A stretch of 9,796 nucleotides of DNA from Pseudomonadales bacterium (GTDB lineage: Bacteria; Pseudomonadota; Gammaproteobacteria; Pseudomonadales; Azotimanducaceae), in contig SKXG01000084.1 of the NCBI GenBank assembly GCA_007128525.1, forward strand, positions 1 through 9,796, in the 5' to 3' direction. The first letter of the stretch is position 1. The number at the start of each line of letters is the position of its first letter. The position numbers were made by a program, and so were the translations under genes. The notes under the pieces are model-generated. The model had not been told where the DNA came from. It made no database searches and saw only the letters and a list, made by a program, of their open reading frames with translations. This document shows, piece by piece, positions 1-6,533 of the stretch.

Positions 1-175
1 CGGCGAATCGCATGTTCCGGAATCTCAAATCCACTTGTCTGGTTCCATCGCGAAACTCGCAATGGCATTCAACGTTCACTGTCGCGCGGTTAATTGCAGC
101 TGTTGGCCCGCCAGCGACAGATCAGGGCGCGAAATATTGCGCCTGAGAAAAACAACTGTCAACGAGAATTTGGCA

Positions 176-192
176 GACCGTTGAAAACGGTC
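176..192 (-). terminator. Possible weak hairpin 3' of the beta-helix gene
   Basis: A perfect 7-bp stem (GACCGTT / AACGGTC) with a GAA loop lies about 30 nt past the stop codon of the beta-helix gene. On the minus strand the bases after the stem (TGCCAAATTCTC) are only mildly T-rich. A run of five Ts appears about 25 nt further on, so this is not a canonical intrinsic terminator. A second short inverted repeat, GGCGC at 126-130 with GCGCC at 139-143, lies downstream. Either may mark a transcript 3' end, but the evidence is the pairing alone. Confidence 0.3.
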
Positions 193-222
193 GGCTTTAG
201 CCACGCCATAGATGGCTTGACC

Positions 223-1338
223 CTAGTCTTGATCTACATCGGAGAAGATCACGCCGTCTCTGGAGAAGGCGTTGGGCATGACGCTGAACAGCGTCTCGAC
301 ACCCTCCAGCTTCGACAGCTGATGCGCGAAGATGAACCCACCATCGCTGACCCGCGCCCCCAAAACGCTGCCTTCGAGGTCGGCCTCGAGCAGGTTGATC
401 TGGCCGCCACGGAAGGCGTGCGCGGCCACATCGCGACTGTGCAGCTGCGCGCCATGTGCCTCAACCAGACTGACATTGTCTGCCAGGATGCCGACACCAC
501 CTGTGCCGGACAGGTTCGCAGCGCGCACATCGATACGCGAGGCACGTCGCGCCCAAACACCGATCTCACCACCGGTAATAGTGGCTGACCGAAGATTGGC
601 GTCACTCATATGACGCGCATGCAGTCCCCAGCGGGTGCCCTGCAAGGTGCCAAACCGTGCGCTCAGGGTTGAGCCGTTGTACACGGTCGCACCGTCACGA
701 TAGCCGGTAAAGCCGCCGTTCGGCGTAATGACTGCACTTGAACCTCGATTCAACAACAAGCCCACGGCCCCATGCTCATTGGCCGCAGTGTCCTCGCTGG
801 CAGGCACAGGTGCCTGCTCGAACAGAACGTCTATCAGCGGCGTGCGGCTGCCGCGCTGGGCATTGATGAAGGGCACACTGTCGCGGTCGTCGTCGGCATG
901 CTCGAAGCCGCTAATGTCCACAGTCACGGGCTCAGGGCCGCTGAGCCTGATATGGGACAGGTCCATGCTGTACAGGTGCACCTGCTCGTTCAACACCGTA
1001 CCTGGCAGGATACGGATCTCGATACCGGCATCAGTGCCAGTAAACCGATGACGCATCCCCGAGGCGACGCCAAGCGCCGCATTCAGGCTCAGGTAATCGC
1101 CATCAGCACCAACGGTCAGGACCAGACTCTGGTCCACCAGCCGCAGACTGGTGTCCGCCGCCTCGGTCGCTTCCGTGGCCCGCAACCGTTGTACCTCTTC
1201 CGGCAACCAGGCCGATGGCAGCAACAGCAGTGCCAGCGTCAGTAGCAGCGCAATGCTCAGCAACAGCAGCAAACCCTGCTGCAACGCCAGGCCACGGTGC
1301 TGCGTTGGCTGCAACACTGGCTTCTCAAGGTCGGACAT
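223..1338 (-). CDS. Membrane-anchored right-handed parallel beta-helix protein, function unknown
   Basis: A 371-residue protein with a short N-terminal tail, one very hydrophobic Leu-rich segment (about residues 22-40) and a long soluble part. I see no convincing signal-peptidase site after the segment, so it is probably a signal anchor with the C-terminal domain in the periplasm. Residues 75-90 (TVGADGDYLSLNAAL) resemble the entry strand of pectin-lyase-like and pectinesterase-like beta-helices. From residue 238 the protein breaks into rungs of 22-23 residues starting at G238, G260, G283, A305 and G327, each with alternating hydrophobic and polar positions, as expected for beta-helix coils. 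I see no catalytic residues of pectate lyase or pectinesterase, so it may be a binding or structural domain. The start is supported by GGAG six bases upstream. It lies 101 bp downstream of the kinase gene on the same strand and could be co-transcribed. The fold call is fairly secure; the function is not known. Confidence 0.72.
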   Translation of the reverse strand: MSDLEKPVLQPTQHRGLALQQGLLLLLSIALLLTLALLLLPSAWLPEEVQRLRATEATEAADTSLRLVDQSLVLTVGADGDYLSLNAALGVASGMRHRFTGTDAGIEIRILPGTVLNEQVHLYSMDLSHIRLSGPEPVTVDISGFEHADDDRDSVPFINAQRGSRTPLIDVLFEQAPVPASEDTAANEHGAVGLLLNRGSSAVITPNGGFTGYRDGATVYNGSTLSARFGTLQGTRWGLHARHMSDANLRSATITGGEIGVWARRASRIDVRAANLSGTGGVGILADNVSLVEAHGAQLHSRDVAAHAFRGGQINLLEADLEGSVLGARVSDGGFIFAHQLSKLEGVETLFSVMPNAFSRDGVIFSDVDQD

Positions 1339-1342
1339 TCGA

Positions 1343-1365
1343 GGCTCCAGTCTTCGGGCGGAGCC
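1343..1365 (-). promoter_or_regulatory. Hairpin covering the ribosome-binding site of the beta-helix gene
   Basis: GGCTCC (1343-1348) and GGAGCC (1360-1365) form a perfect 6-bp stem with an 11-nt loop. In the minus-strand mRNA the downstream arm contains the GGAG Shine-Dalgarno sequence that lies six bases before the start codon at 1338. The site would therefore be paired when the hairpin forms, which could lower translation or couple it to ribosomes arriving from the kinase gene. The pairing is seen directly; a regulatory role is inference, and the stem is short enough to be chance. Confidence 0.3.
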
Positions 1366-1439
1366 AGTGTACGGATGGCTTTGGATGACGACAACAACAG
1401 CACGTCCAACAGCAACCGCTGTGATGACAACATGCAGAT

Positions 1440-3920
1440 TCAGGCGCTGTCGCTTCGCGACTCCGCTACCGAGACGTTTAGCTCAATGCTCTGCAACAGA
1501 TTCCGCAATGCTTCGACACGAACAGGCTTGGCAAGATACTCATCCATACCCGCAGCCAGGCAGGCTTCCCGGTCACCGGCCATGGCATTGGCCGTCATCG
1601 CAACAATGTAAGGCTGTTGGCCGGGCAGCGCGCGAATGGCAGCAGCGGCCTCCAGACCATCCATCTCAGGCATTTGTACGTCCATCAGCACAAGGTCAAA
1701 AGGGACCGCCTTGACCAGAGCGACAGCCTCCACGCCATTGCTCACCACTTCAGCCTGATACCCCAGCTTCTTCAGCATGCGCAGCGCCACCTTCTGGTTA
1801 ACCAGGTTGTCCTCGGCCAGCAGGATGTGCAAAGAACCCGCAGAGTCCGCTTTTGTATCCAGCTTCGACAGCGCAGGCTGTCCTGCAGCACGCGCTTCAA
1901 CCTCTGCGTCTGCGTCCGACAGCAGCAGGCGCTGAATAACGCGCTTGAGCGCGTAGCGTTTCACCGGCTTGCTGAGCGAGGCGTCAAACGGATGCTGTCC
2001 CAGTGGCGCTTCAAAGTCGACAGAGGTCAGCAGCAGAATTGGCGGGCAGTCGCGCAGCCGAAAATGCATCAGCCGGGCAAGATCGACCCCATCCATTTCC
2101 GGCATCTGGTAGTCCGTGATAATCAAGTCAAAGGGCCCGTCGCGATCCAGCCGGGCCACTGCATCAAGCGGGCCACTACTGACCACAACCTGCAGCTGCC
2201 ACCGCTCCAGCGTCAGTCGCAGTATTTCCAGGTTGGTATCGTTGTCGTCCACCGCAAGTACGCGGTTGCCCTGCAACCCATCCAGCTGATCCGGCTGCGT
2301 CTGTGTCTCACCGAGACCCAACGACACATGAAAGCCAAAGGTGGAACCGCGCCCCGGCTCACTGCTGACGTACAGGTCACCACCCATCAACTGAACCAGG
2401 TTTCGCGCAATCGACAGGCCGAGCCCGGTACCACCATACTTGCGTGTCGTGGACGGATCCGCCTGAGCAAAGGCGTCAAACAAACTCTCCAGTTTGTCCG
2501 CCTCAATACCAATGCCGGTATCCCGCACCAACACGTTCAACTCATAGCCGCCGTGCGGGTTCTGCTTGCCGGACAAGCGCAGATGCACCTCACCGTCCTC
2601 GGTAAATTTCACGGCATTGCTTAGCAAGTTGACCATGACCTGGCGTAACCGGTTGGCGTCTCCCATCAGCTCGTCCGGGACTTCGGGCGCGACGTACCCC
2701 GTCAGCTCCAGATGCTTGCGGCGCGCGGTCACCGCAACCAGGTCCAGCGCTTCCATGGCCAGCTGTTCCACCGAGAATGCGTGCTGTTCCAGCTGCAGAT
2801 GGCCGGCGTCAATCTTGGAGAAGTCCAGAATATCGTTGATCAGGGTCAGCAGCGTCTCACCACTGACTCGAATGGTCTCAACATACTCCGCTTGCCCTTC
2901 ATCAAGCTCGGTATCCAACAGAAGCCCCGTCATACCGATCACACCATTCATCGGGGTGCGGATTTCATGGCTCATGTTGGCGAGAAACTGAGACCGGGCA
3001 GCCATGGCTTCTTCCGCCGTCAGCTTGGCGGCGCGGAGCTTGTTCTCCAGCGCTTTGCGATCACTAATGTCTGCAATCCGCACCAATCCGAGGGTGCGCT
3101 CATCAGGTCGTATCAAGCGGACGGCGATATCGCCCCAGAATTCCCTGCCGTCCCGGACCCGGACCAGCCGCTCACTGTGCCAGACCCGGTCAGCGCGCAG
3201 GGTTTCGAAGAACGGCCCGACCTCGTCGGAATCTATATTTACGAACAGGTCCAGAATGCTGTCGCCCAGCTTTTGGGTGCCAAACACGCTGCGGGCCTGA
3301 TCATTGGCTCGCAGGATTTCACCACTGTGCGGCTCAACCAGCATAATGGCGTCCGTCGACCCCTCGAACATGCTCGACAGCAGCGACTCATTGACTTTGA
3401 TTCGGCTCTCCGCCGACAGGCGCAGCATGACGGCAAGACCGATGGTGCCCATCAATGCCAGCAGCACCCAGGAAGCGAACGCGCGCTCCGCATCCAACAT
3501 GTCGTGATTGATGATATAGAGCAGCTTCAGCCCAACCATCATGCCGACACAGAACAGAATCAGCGACACTCTGGAACGGAACATCATTGCGCAACAGGTG
3601 TACATCACGCTGCACACGAGGATTGCGCCAAGCGTGAAGACTTGATCGTGGAGGATCAGCAGTCCAAGCAGGCCATACAGAAAAATGCAGGGTACATGCC
3701 AGCGCCAGGGATCGGACTGTACGGCAGCACTGACAAAGCTGAGCAGGACATACAGGTAGCTGGCGCTGACCGCCAGCAGGCGCACTGTCCAGACGAAGTC
3801 TGACTCAATACCGACGCCGCGAGCCCACAGGCCAAATACCAGCACCACGCTCGCAGCACCGACGGCAATCAGCCGGTTCAGGCGCAGCTCCTGCACGGCA
3901 GCGGAGGCTGGAATCTTCAT
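1440..3920 (-). CDS. Hybrid sensor histidine kinase: 6 TM, PAS, HisKA-HATPase, two receiver domains
   Basis: An 826-residue membrane sensor kinase for a multistep phosphorelay. Six hydrophobic segments lie at about 17-35, 43-66, 74-92, 95-115, 118-138 and 148-167. A PAS domain with PAC-like end follows (about 180-290), then HisKA with the H-box [10 protein letters not shown] (phospho-acceptor H318), and a HATPase_c domain with N box (N431/N435), G1 DTGIGI (from D467) and G2 GGTGLGL (496-502). Receiver 1 (about 552-664) has DD558-559, phospho-Asp D603 and K651; receiver 2 (about 698-810) has ED703-704, D747, T776 and K798. Both receivers look intact. There is no HPt domain, so phosphate must pass to a separate HPt protein, and no response regulator with an output domain is encoded nearby. 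The closest architecture is BarA/LuxQ-like, but the 6-TM input domain is not one I can name. No strong Shine-Dalgarno precedes the first Met; a -10-like element lies about 37 bp upstream. The ligand is unknown. Confidence 0.95.
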   Translation of the reverse strand: MKIPASAAVQELRLNRLIAVGAASVVLVFGLWARGVGIESDFVWTVRLLAVSASYLYVLLSFVSAAVQSDPWRWHVPCIFLYGLLGLLILHDQVFTLGAILVCSVMYTCCAMMFRSRVSLILFCVGMMVGLKLLYIINHDMLDAERAFASWVLLALMGTIGLAVMLRLSAESRIKVNESLLSSMFEGSTDAIMLVEPHSGEILRANDQARSVFGTQKLGDSILDLFVNIDSDEVGPFFETLRADRVWHSERLVRVRDGREFWGDIAVRLIRPDERTLGLVRIADISDRKALENKLRAAKLTAEEAMAARSQFLANMSHEIRTPMNGVIGMTGLLLDTELDEGQAEYVETIRVSGETLLTLINDILDFSKIDAGHLQLEQHAFSVEQLAMEALDLVAVTARRKHLELTGYVAPEVPDELMGDANRLRQVMVNLLSNAVKFTEDGEVHLRLSGKQNPHGGYELNVLVRDTGIGIEADKLESLFDAFAQADPSTTRKYGGTGLGLSIARNLVQLMGGDLYVSSEPGRGSTFGFHVSLGLGETQTQPDQLDGLQGNRVLAVDDNDTNLEILRLTLERWQLQVVVSSGPLDAVARLDRDGPFDLIITDYQMPEMDGVDLARLMHFRLRDCPPILLLTSVDFEAPLGQHPFDASLSKPVKRYALKRVIQRLLLSDADAEVEARAAGQPALSKLDTKADSAGSLHILLAEDNLVNQKVALRMLKKLGYQAEVVSNGVEAVALVKAVPFDLVLMDVQMPEMDGLEAAAAIRALPGQQPYIVAMTANAMAGDREACLAAGMDEYLAKPVRVEALRNLLQSIELNVSVAESRSDSA

Positions 3921-3925
3921 AACGA

Positions 3926-3942
3926 CGGACTTTCCCGGACTT
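3926..3942 (-). repeat. Tandem AAGTCCG direct repeat in the kinase leader
   Basis: On the minus strand AAGTCCG occurs twice with a 3-nt spacer, giving a 10-bp period, immediately before the kinase start codon. Ten-base-pair direct repeats put two half-sites on the same DNA face, the geometry used by many OmpR-type response regulators. Lying downstream of the putative -10 element, it would suit repression or an RNA-level role. The repeat is seen directly; regulator binding is speculation. Confidence 0.3.
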
Positions 3943-3956
3943 GCATCTAAAGACCA

Positions 3957-3962
3957 AGTATA
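3957..3962 (-). promoter_or_regulatory. Putative -10 element for the sensor kinase gene
   Basis: TATACT on the minus strand matches the sigma-70 -10 consensus at five of six bases. It lies about 37 bp upstream of the kinase start codon and about 34 bp past the aldo/keto reductase stop codon. I see no good -35 hexamer at 16-18 bp, so an activator may be needed or the match may be fortuitous. If real, it uncouples the kinase from the upstream reductase. Confidence 0.4.
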
Positions 3963-3995
3963 GGAAAGCCCGTCGCGGACACGCCGAGTCGACGC

Positions 3996-5015
3996 TTAAG
4001 GTGTGAACCAGTCCCTGTGATTGAAGATACGATTGGCGCGGGCTTCCCGCTGCTGCGACAGCATGTCATGCGGGAAGCCGGGTTTGATCGCGCTCACAGC
4101 GTCCAGGCGTTCCATGTGCGCATCGCTCAGCTCGACGTCCAGACAACCCAGATTGTCCTTGAGCTGCGCGACGGTCCGGGCGCCGATCAGTGGCACGATC
4201 AGTGCCGGCCCACGGCGCACCCAGGCAATGGCGACCTGAGTCGGCGTGGCACCGATTTCGTTAGCAATCTCGATAACAACTTCCGCGATTTTCAGGCCGC
4301 GCTCGTCGACCTGCCCACGCGCCCGGGCCCGTCCCTTGGTCTCGGGATCCTGGTTGTACTTGCCGCTCAGCACCCCGGACCCAACAATCCCCCAGGGCGT
4401 GACGGCCAGATCCAGCGCGCGGGACATCGGCAGTAGTTCACGCTCGACGGTGCGGTCGATCAGACTGTATCGCACCTGCAGGCCGACGAAGCTGGACCAG
4501 CCCCGAAACTCGGCCATGGTATTGGCCTGGGACACCACCCAGGCGGGCGTATCGGACACGCCGACATAGAGCACCTTGCCCTGGCGGACCAGGTCGTCGA
4601 GCCCGCGCATCACTTCCTCGATCGGCGTCAGATAATCCCGAGCATGCACCCAGTACAGGTCGATGTAGTCGGTGTTCAGGCGCTTCAGGCTGGCATGGAC
4701 CGACTCCATCATGTTCTTGCGCGAGTTGCTGAACGCGTTCACATCCCGGCCTCGCATCGGCATGGTGTACTTGGTTGCCAACACGATCCGCTCACGGTCC
4801 CCAGCCATGAATTCGCCCAGGAACTTCTCGCTGGTCCCGGCGTTATAGCCATTAGCCGTGTCGATGAAGTTGCCGCCCGCCTCACGGAAAGCGTTATAGA
4901 CCTCCCGACTCTCGTCCTTGTCCACGCCAATGCCCATTTCAGTGCCGAAGGTCATGGCACCCAGCGCCAGCTCCGACACGCGCAGACCACTGTTCCCCAA
5001 TAGTCGATACTTCAT
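3996..5015 (-). CDS. Aldo/keto reductase, NAD(P)H-dependent
   Basis: A 339-residue (beta/alpha)8-barrel oxidoreductase that should reduce aldehydes or ketones with NAD(P)H in the cytoplasm. The N-terminus (MKYRLLGNSGLRVSELALG) is typical of the potassium-channel-beta/YajO-like branch. The catalytic tetrad is present: D52 and Y57 in the segment IDTANGYN, K82 in LATKY, and H124 in YWVHARD. Cofactor-binding segments are seen at about 205-220 (TPWGIVGSGVLSGKY) and 275-289 (PLIGARTVAQLKDNL). Length is normal. I chose the start at 5015 because AGGGGA lies six bases before it and the family N-terminus begins there. An in-frame start at 5117 would add 34 unrelated residues translated through two hairpins. 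The substrate cannot be told from sequence. It lies 126 bp downstream of the acyl-CoA dehydrogenase on the same strand, with a terminator-like hairpin between them. Confidence 0.93.
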   Translation of the reverse strand: MKYRLLGNSGLRVSELALGAMTFGTEMGIGVDKDESREVYNAFREAGGNFIDTANGYNAGTSEKFLGEFMAGDRERIVLATKYTMPMRGRDVNAFSNSRKNMMESVHASLKRLNTDYIDLYWVHARDYLTPIEEVMRGLDDLVRQGKVLYVGVSDTPAWVVSQANTMAEFRGWSSFVGLQVRYSLIDRTVERELLPMSRALDLAVTPWGIVGSGVLSGKYNQDPETKGRARARGQVDERGLKIAEVVIEIANEIGATPTQVAIAWVRRGPALIVPLIGARTVAQLKDNLGCLDVELSDAHMERLDAVSAIKPGFPHDMLSQQREARANRIFNHRDWFTP

Positions 5016-5039
5016 GATGTGTCCCCTGCAACAACGAAA

Positions 5040-5070
5040 GAGGGCCAGAAAGTACGCCTTTCCGGCCCTC
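5040..5070 (-). terminator. Intrinsic-terminator-like hairpin in the reductase leader
   Basis: On the minus strand GAGGGCCGGAAAG pairs with CTTTCTGGCCCTC across a 5-nt loop (GCGTA): 13 pairs including one G-U wobble. It is followed directly by TTTCGTTGTT. The wobble becomes an A-C mismatch on the plus strand, so the structure favours the minus strand. It should end the acyl-CoA dehydrogenase transcript. It stops only 24 nt before the reductase start codon, leaving no room for a promoter between them, so reductase mRNA must read through it. Confidence 0.65.
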
Positions 5071-5100
5071 GATGACAAACTTGCCAGCACATCTGTCGAA

Positions 5101-5132
5101 CCATCCGAAGCCCGCAAGCGGGCTTCGGATGG
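5101..5132 (-). terminator. Perfect 14-bp inverted repeat after the acyl-CoA dehydrogenase gene
   Basis: CCATCCGAAGCCCG (5101-5114) and its exact reverse complement (5119-5132) flank a CAAG loop. The hairpin begins nine bases after the dehydrogenase stop codon. The following minus-strand bases (TTCGACAG) are not a T-tract, so by itself it is a poor intrinsic terminator. It may protect the mRNA 3' end or act with the second hairpin at 5040-5070. Confidence 0.5.
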
Positions 5133-5141
5133 CCTGCCGGA

Positions 5142-6398
5142 TCAGTTGCCGAAGTCCCAGGTCTCGCCTGCGTGATATCGGCGCAGCACGTTCTTCGCGA
5201 TCAGGATGCGGTGCACCTCATCCGGGCCGTCTGCCAGTCGCAGTGTGCGCGCACCCAGGTACATGCCGGCCAGCGGCAGGTCGCCGGACACACCGGCAGC
5301 ACCCCAGACCTGAATGGCCCGGTCCACCACGCGGTGGTACATCTCAGGAACGAAGATCTTCAGCGCCGAAATGTCGGTGCGCGGGTCCGCACCACTTTCC
5401 ATTTTTTCCGCGGTGTGAATCGTCATCAGGCGTGCCGCCTGAATATCGATGTAGGAATCGGCAATGAAACCCTGAATGAACTGTTTCTCTTCCAGCTTCT
5501 CACCACCATGCACTTCTCGGCTCATGGCGCGCTCGACCATCAGGTCAAATGCCCGCCACATCGAACCTACCGAGTTCATGCAGTGGTAGACGCGGCCCGC
5601 ACCAAGGCGATCCTGCGCAGCCTGGTGACCGGAGCCGGTGCGACCAAGCTGATTCTCGCGCGGCACCCGGACGTTGTCGTAGATGATCTCGCAATGACTG
5701 GACTCACGTCCCCACACAGGCACACCGCGCACAACCTTCACGCCGGGCGCATTCTTCGGCACGATGATCTGCGTCATTTTGTCGTTGTTGCCGCTCGGGT
5801 CGCTGTCATCGGCCGTGCGGCACATGACGATAAAGAAGTCAGCGGCATGGCCGTTGGACGTAAACCACTTGTGGCCGTTGATGACCCATTCATCACCCTC
5901 GAGCACCGCACGGGTTTGAATTGAGCGCGGATCCGAGCCGGCGTTGTCCGGTTCCGTCATCGAGAAACCCGACTGCATGGTGCCTTCCGTCAGCGGCTTG
6001 AGCCACTTCTCATGCTGTTCGGGTGTGCCGTACTGCACCAGGATCTTCTGATTGCCTGAGTTCGGCGCCACAACGCCAAACAGCGACGCCGCGCCCGGGC
6101 TGTAGGCCAACACCTCGTTCATGAAAGCATGTTGCATAAAGGTCAGGCCCATACCGCCAAACTCCTTTGGCAGATGCGGGGCCCAAAGGCCGGCCTTCTT
6201 CACTTTTTCCTGGATCTGCGCACGCAGCTCTTTGGCCTCGGCGGCCGTCTTGTTCTGGTCATTGGCCCCGTTGGCTTGCGCCGCCCAGAGCTTGCCTTCA
6301 ACAGGCAGGATGTCCTTATTGATGATTTCGGCGGTTCCCAGACGAATTTCGTTGATCGAATCGTCCAGCGTCGGTACTGGTTTGACATTCATGGGCAT
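5142..6398 (-). CDS. Acyl-CoA dehydrogenase family protein (ACAD10/11-like)
   Basis: A 418-residue FAD-dependent acyl-CoA dehydrogenase, expected to form the 2-enoyl-CoA in the first step of beta-oxidation and pass electrons to electron-transfer flavoprotein. Visible signatures are MTEPDNAGSD (147-156) and the FAD-contact segment WVINGHKWFTSNG (171-183), then the C-terminal helical domain with VWGAAGVSG (364-372) and LRLADGPDEVHRILIAK (386-402). ADGPDEVH is characteristic of the ACAD10/11 branch. It aligns with the usual YEGT motif of medium-chain enzymes, placing D390 where the catalytic Glu normally sits. The reading frame extends to 6479, but I chose 6398 because GGAG lies six bases upstream, AGGAGG a little further, and the longer start would lie upstream of the probable promoter. 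A start two codons later (6392) is possible. Divergent from the MBL hydrolase gene. Chain-length preference is unknown. Confidence 0.92.
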   Translation of the reverse strand: MPMNVKPVPTLDDSINEIRLGTAEIINKDILPVEGKLWAAQANGANDQNKTAAEAKELRAQIQEKVKKAGLWAPHLPKEFGGMGLTFMQHAFMNEVLAYSPGAASLFGVVAPNSGNQKILVQYGTPEQHEKWLKPLTEGTMQSGFSMTEPDNAGSDPRSIQTRAVLEGDEWVINGHKWFTSNGHAADFFIVMCRTADDSDPSGNNDKMTQIIVPKNAPGVKVVRGVPVWGRESSHCEIIYDNVRVPRENQLGRTGSGHQAAQDRLGAGRVYHCMNSVGSMWRAFDLMVERAMSREVHGGEKLEEKQFIQGFIADSYIDIQAARLMTIHTAEKMESGADPRTDISALKIFVPEMYHRVVDRAIQVWGAAGVSGDLPLAGMYLGARTLRLADGPDEVHRILIAKNVLRRYHAGETWDFGN

Positions 6399-6404
6399 GG
6401 CTTT

Positions 6405-6416
6405 CTCCGCCCTCCT
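6405..6416 (-). promoter_or_regulatory. Ribosome-binding site that decides the dehydrogenase start
   Basis: On the minus strand AGGAGG (6416-6411) and GGAG (6408-6405) lie 12 and 6 bases before the ATG at 6398. The second has ideal spacing for 6398; for the in-frame ATG at 6392 the spacing would be 12. No such site precedes the upstream candidate at 6479. Confidence 0.6.
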
Positions 6417-6450
6417 CTGTATCGTCGATGTCTGGTCTATTGGGCCAGCT

Positions 6451-6479
6451 AACATACTCGGGCCCTGAACAGGCTGCAA
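6451..6479 (-). promoter_or_regulatory. Probable sigma-70 promoter of the acyl-CoA dehydrogenase
   Basis: On the minus strand TTGCAG (6479-6474) and TATGTT (6456-6451) are separated by exactly 17 bp. They match the -35 TTGACA at three and the -10 TATAAT at four of six bases. A transcript starting near 6444 would have a leader of about 45 nt. The match is moderate; position and spacing support it. Confidence 0.45.
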
Positions 6480-6498
6480 TCGGCACTTTCCAGGGGGC

Positions 6499-6504
6499 TA
6501 TAAT
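6499..6504 (+). promoter_or_regulatory. Consensus -10 element for the MBL hydrolase gene
   Basis: A perfect TATAAT lies 30 bp upstream of the hydrolase start codon, in a 135-bp divergent intergenic region. The only -35-like sequence is CTGCAA (6474-6479) at a long 19-bp spacing, and that is the complement of the -35 proposed for the divergent gene. Transcription from about 6511 would give a short leader of about 23 nt that contains the ribosome-binding site AGGAG (6523-6527). Confidence 0.6.
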
Positions 6505-6533
6505 CGGAATCCATCAATTTTCAGGAGCGGGCC

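Noticed and set aside
1..123. Possible start of a minus-strand gene at the left edge (GTG at 79, open to the edge)
   Set aside because: Only about 26 codons are visible, no Shine-Dalgarno precedes the GTG, and all plus-strand frames are also open for much of this stretch, so the choice is not supportable.
94..588. 164-codon plus-strand open frame overlapping the end of the beta-helix gene
   Set aside because: Most of it is antisense to the beta-helix rungs, and there is no domain or ribosome-binding site to support it.
1617..3803. Long plus-strand open frames (335 and 363 codons) opposite the kinase gene
   Set aside because: They are antisense shadows of a GC-rich coding sequence. The minus-strand protein has complete kinase and receiver domains, while the plus-strand translations are rich in Gln, His and Arg and match no family I know.
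5016..5117. Upstream in-frame start of the aldo/keto reductase at 5117
   Set aside because: The extra 34 residues run through two hairpins and do not look like the family. The start at 5015 has a good ribosome-binding site.
5172..5924. 250-codon plus-strand open frame opposite the acyl-CoA dehydrogenase
   Set aside because: It lies wholly inside a well-conserved gene on the other strand and has no recognisable domain.
6399..6479. Upstream in-frame start of the acyl-CoA dehydrogenase at 6479
   Set aside because: It would begin upstream of the probable transcription start and lacks a ribosome-binding site, while 6398 has one.
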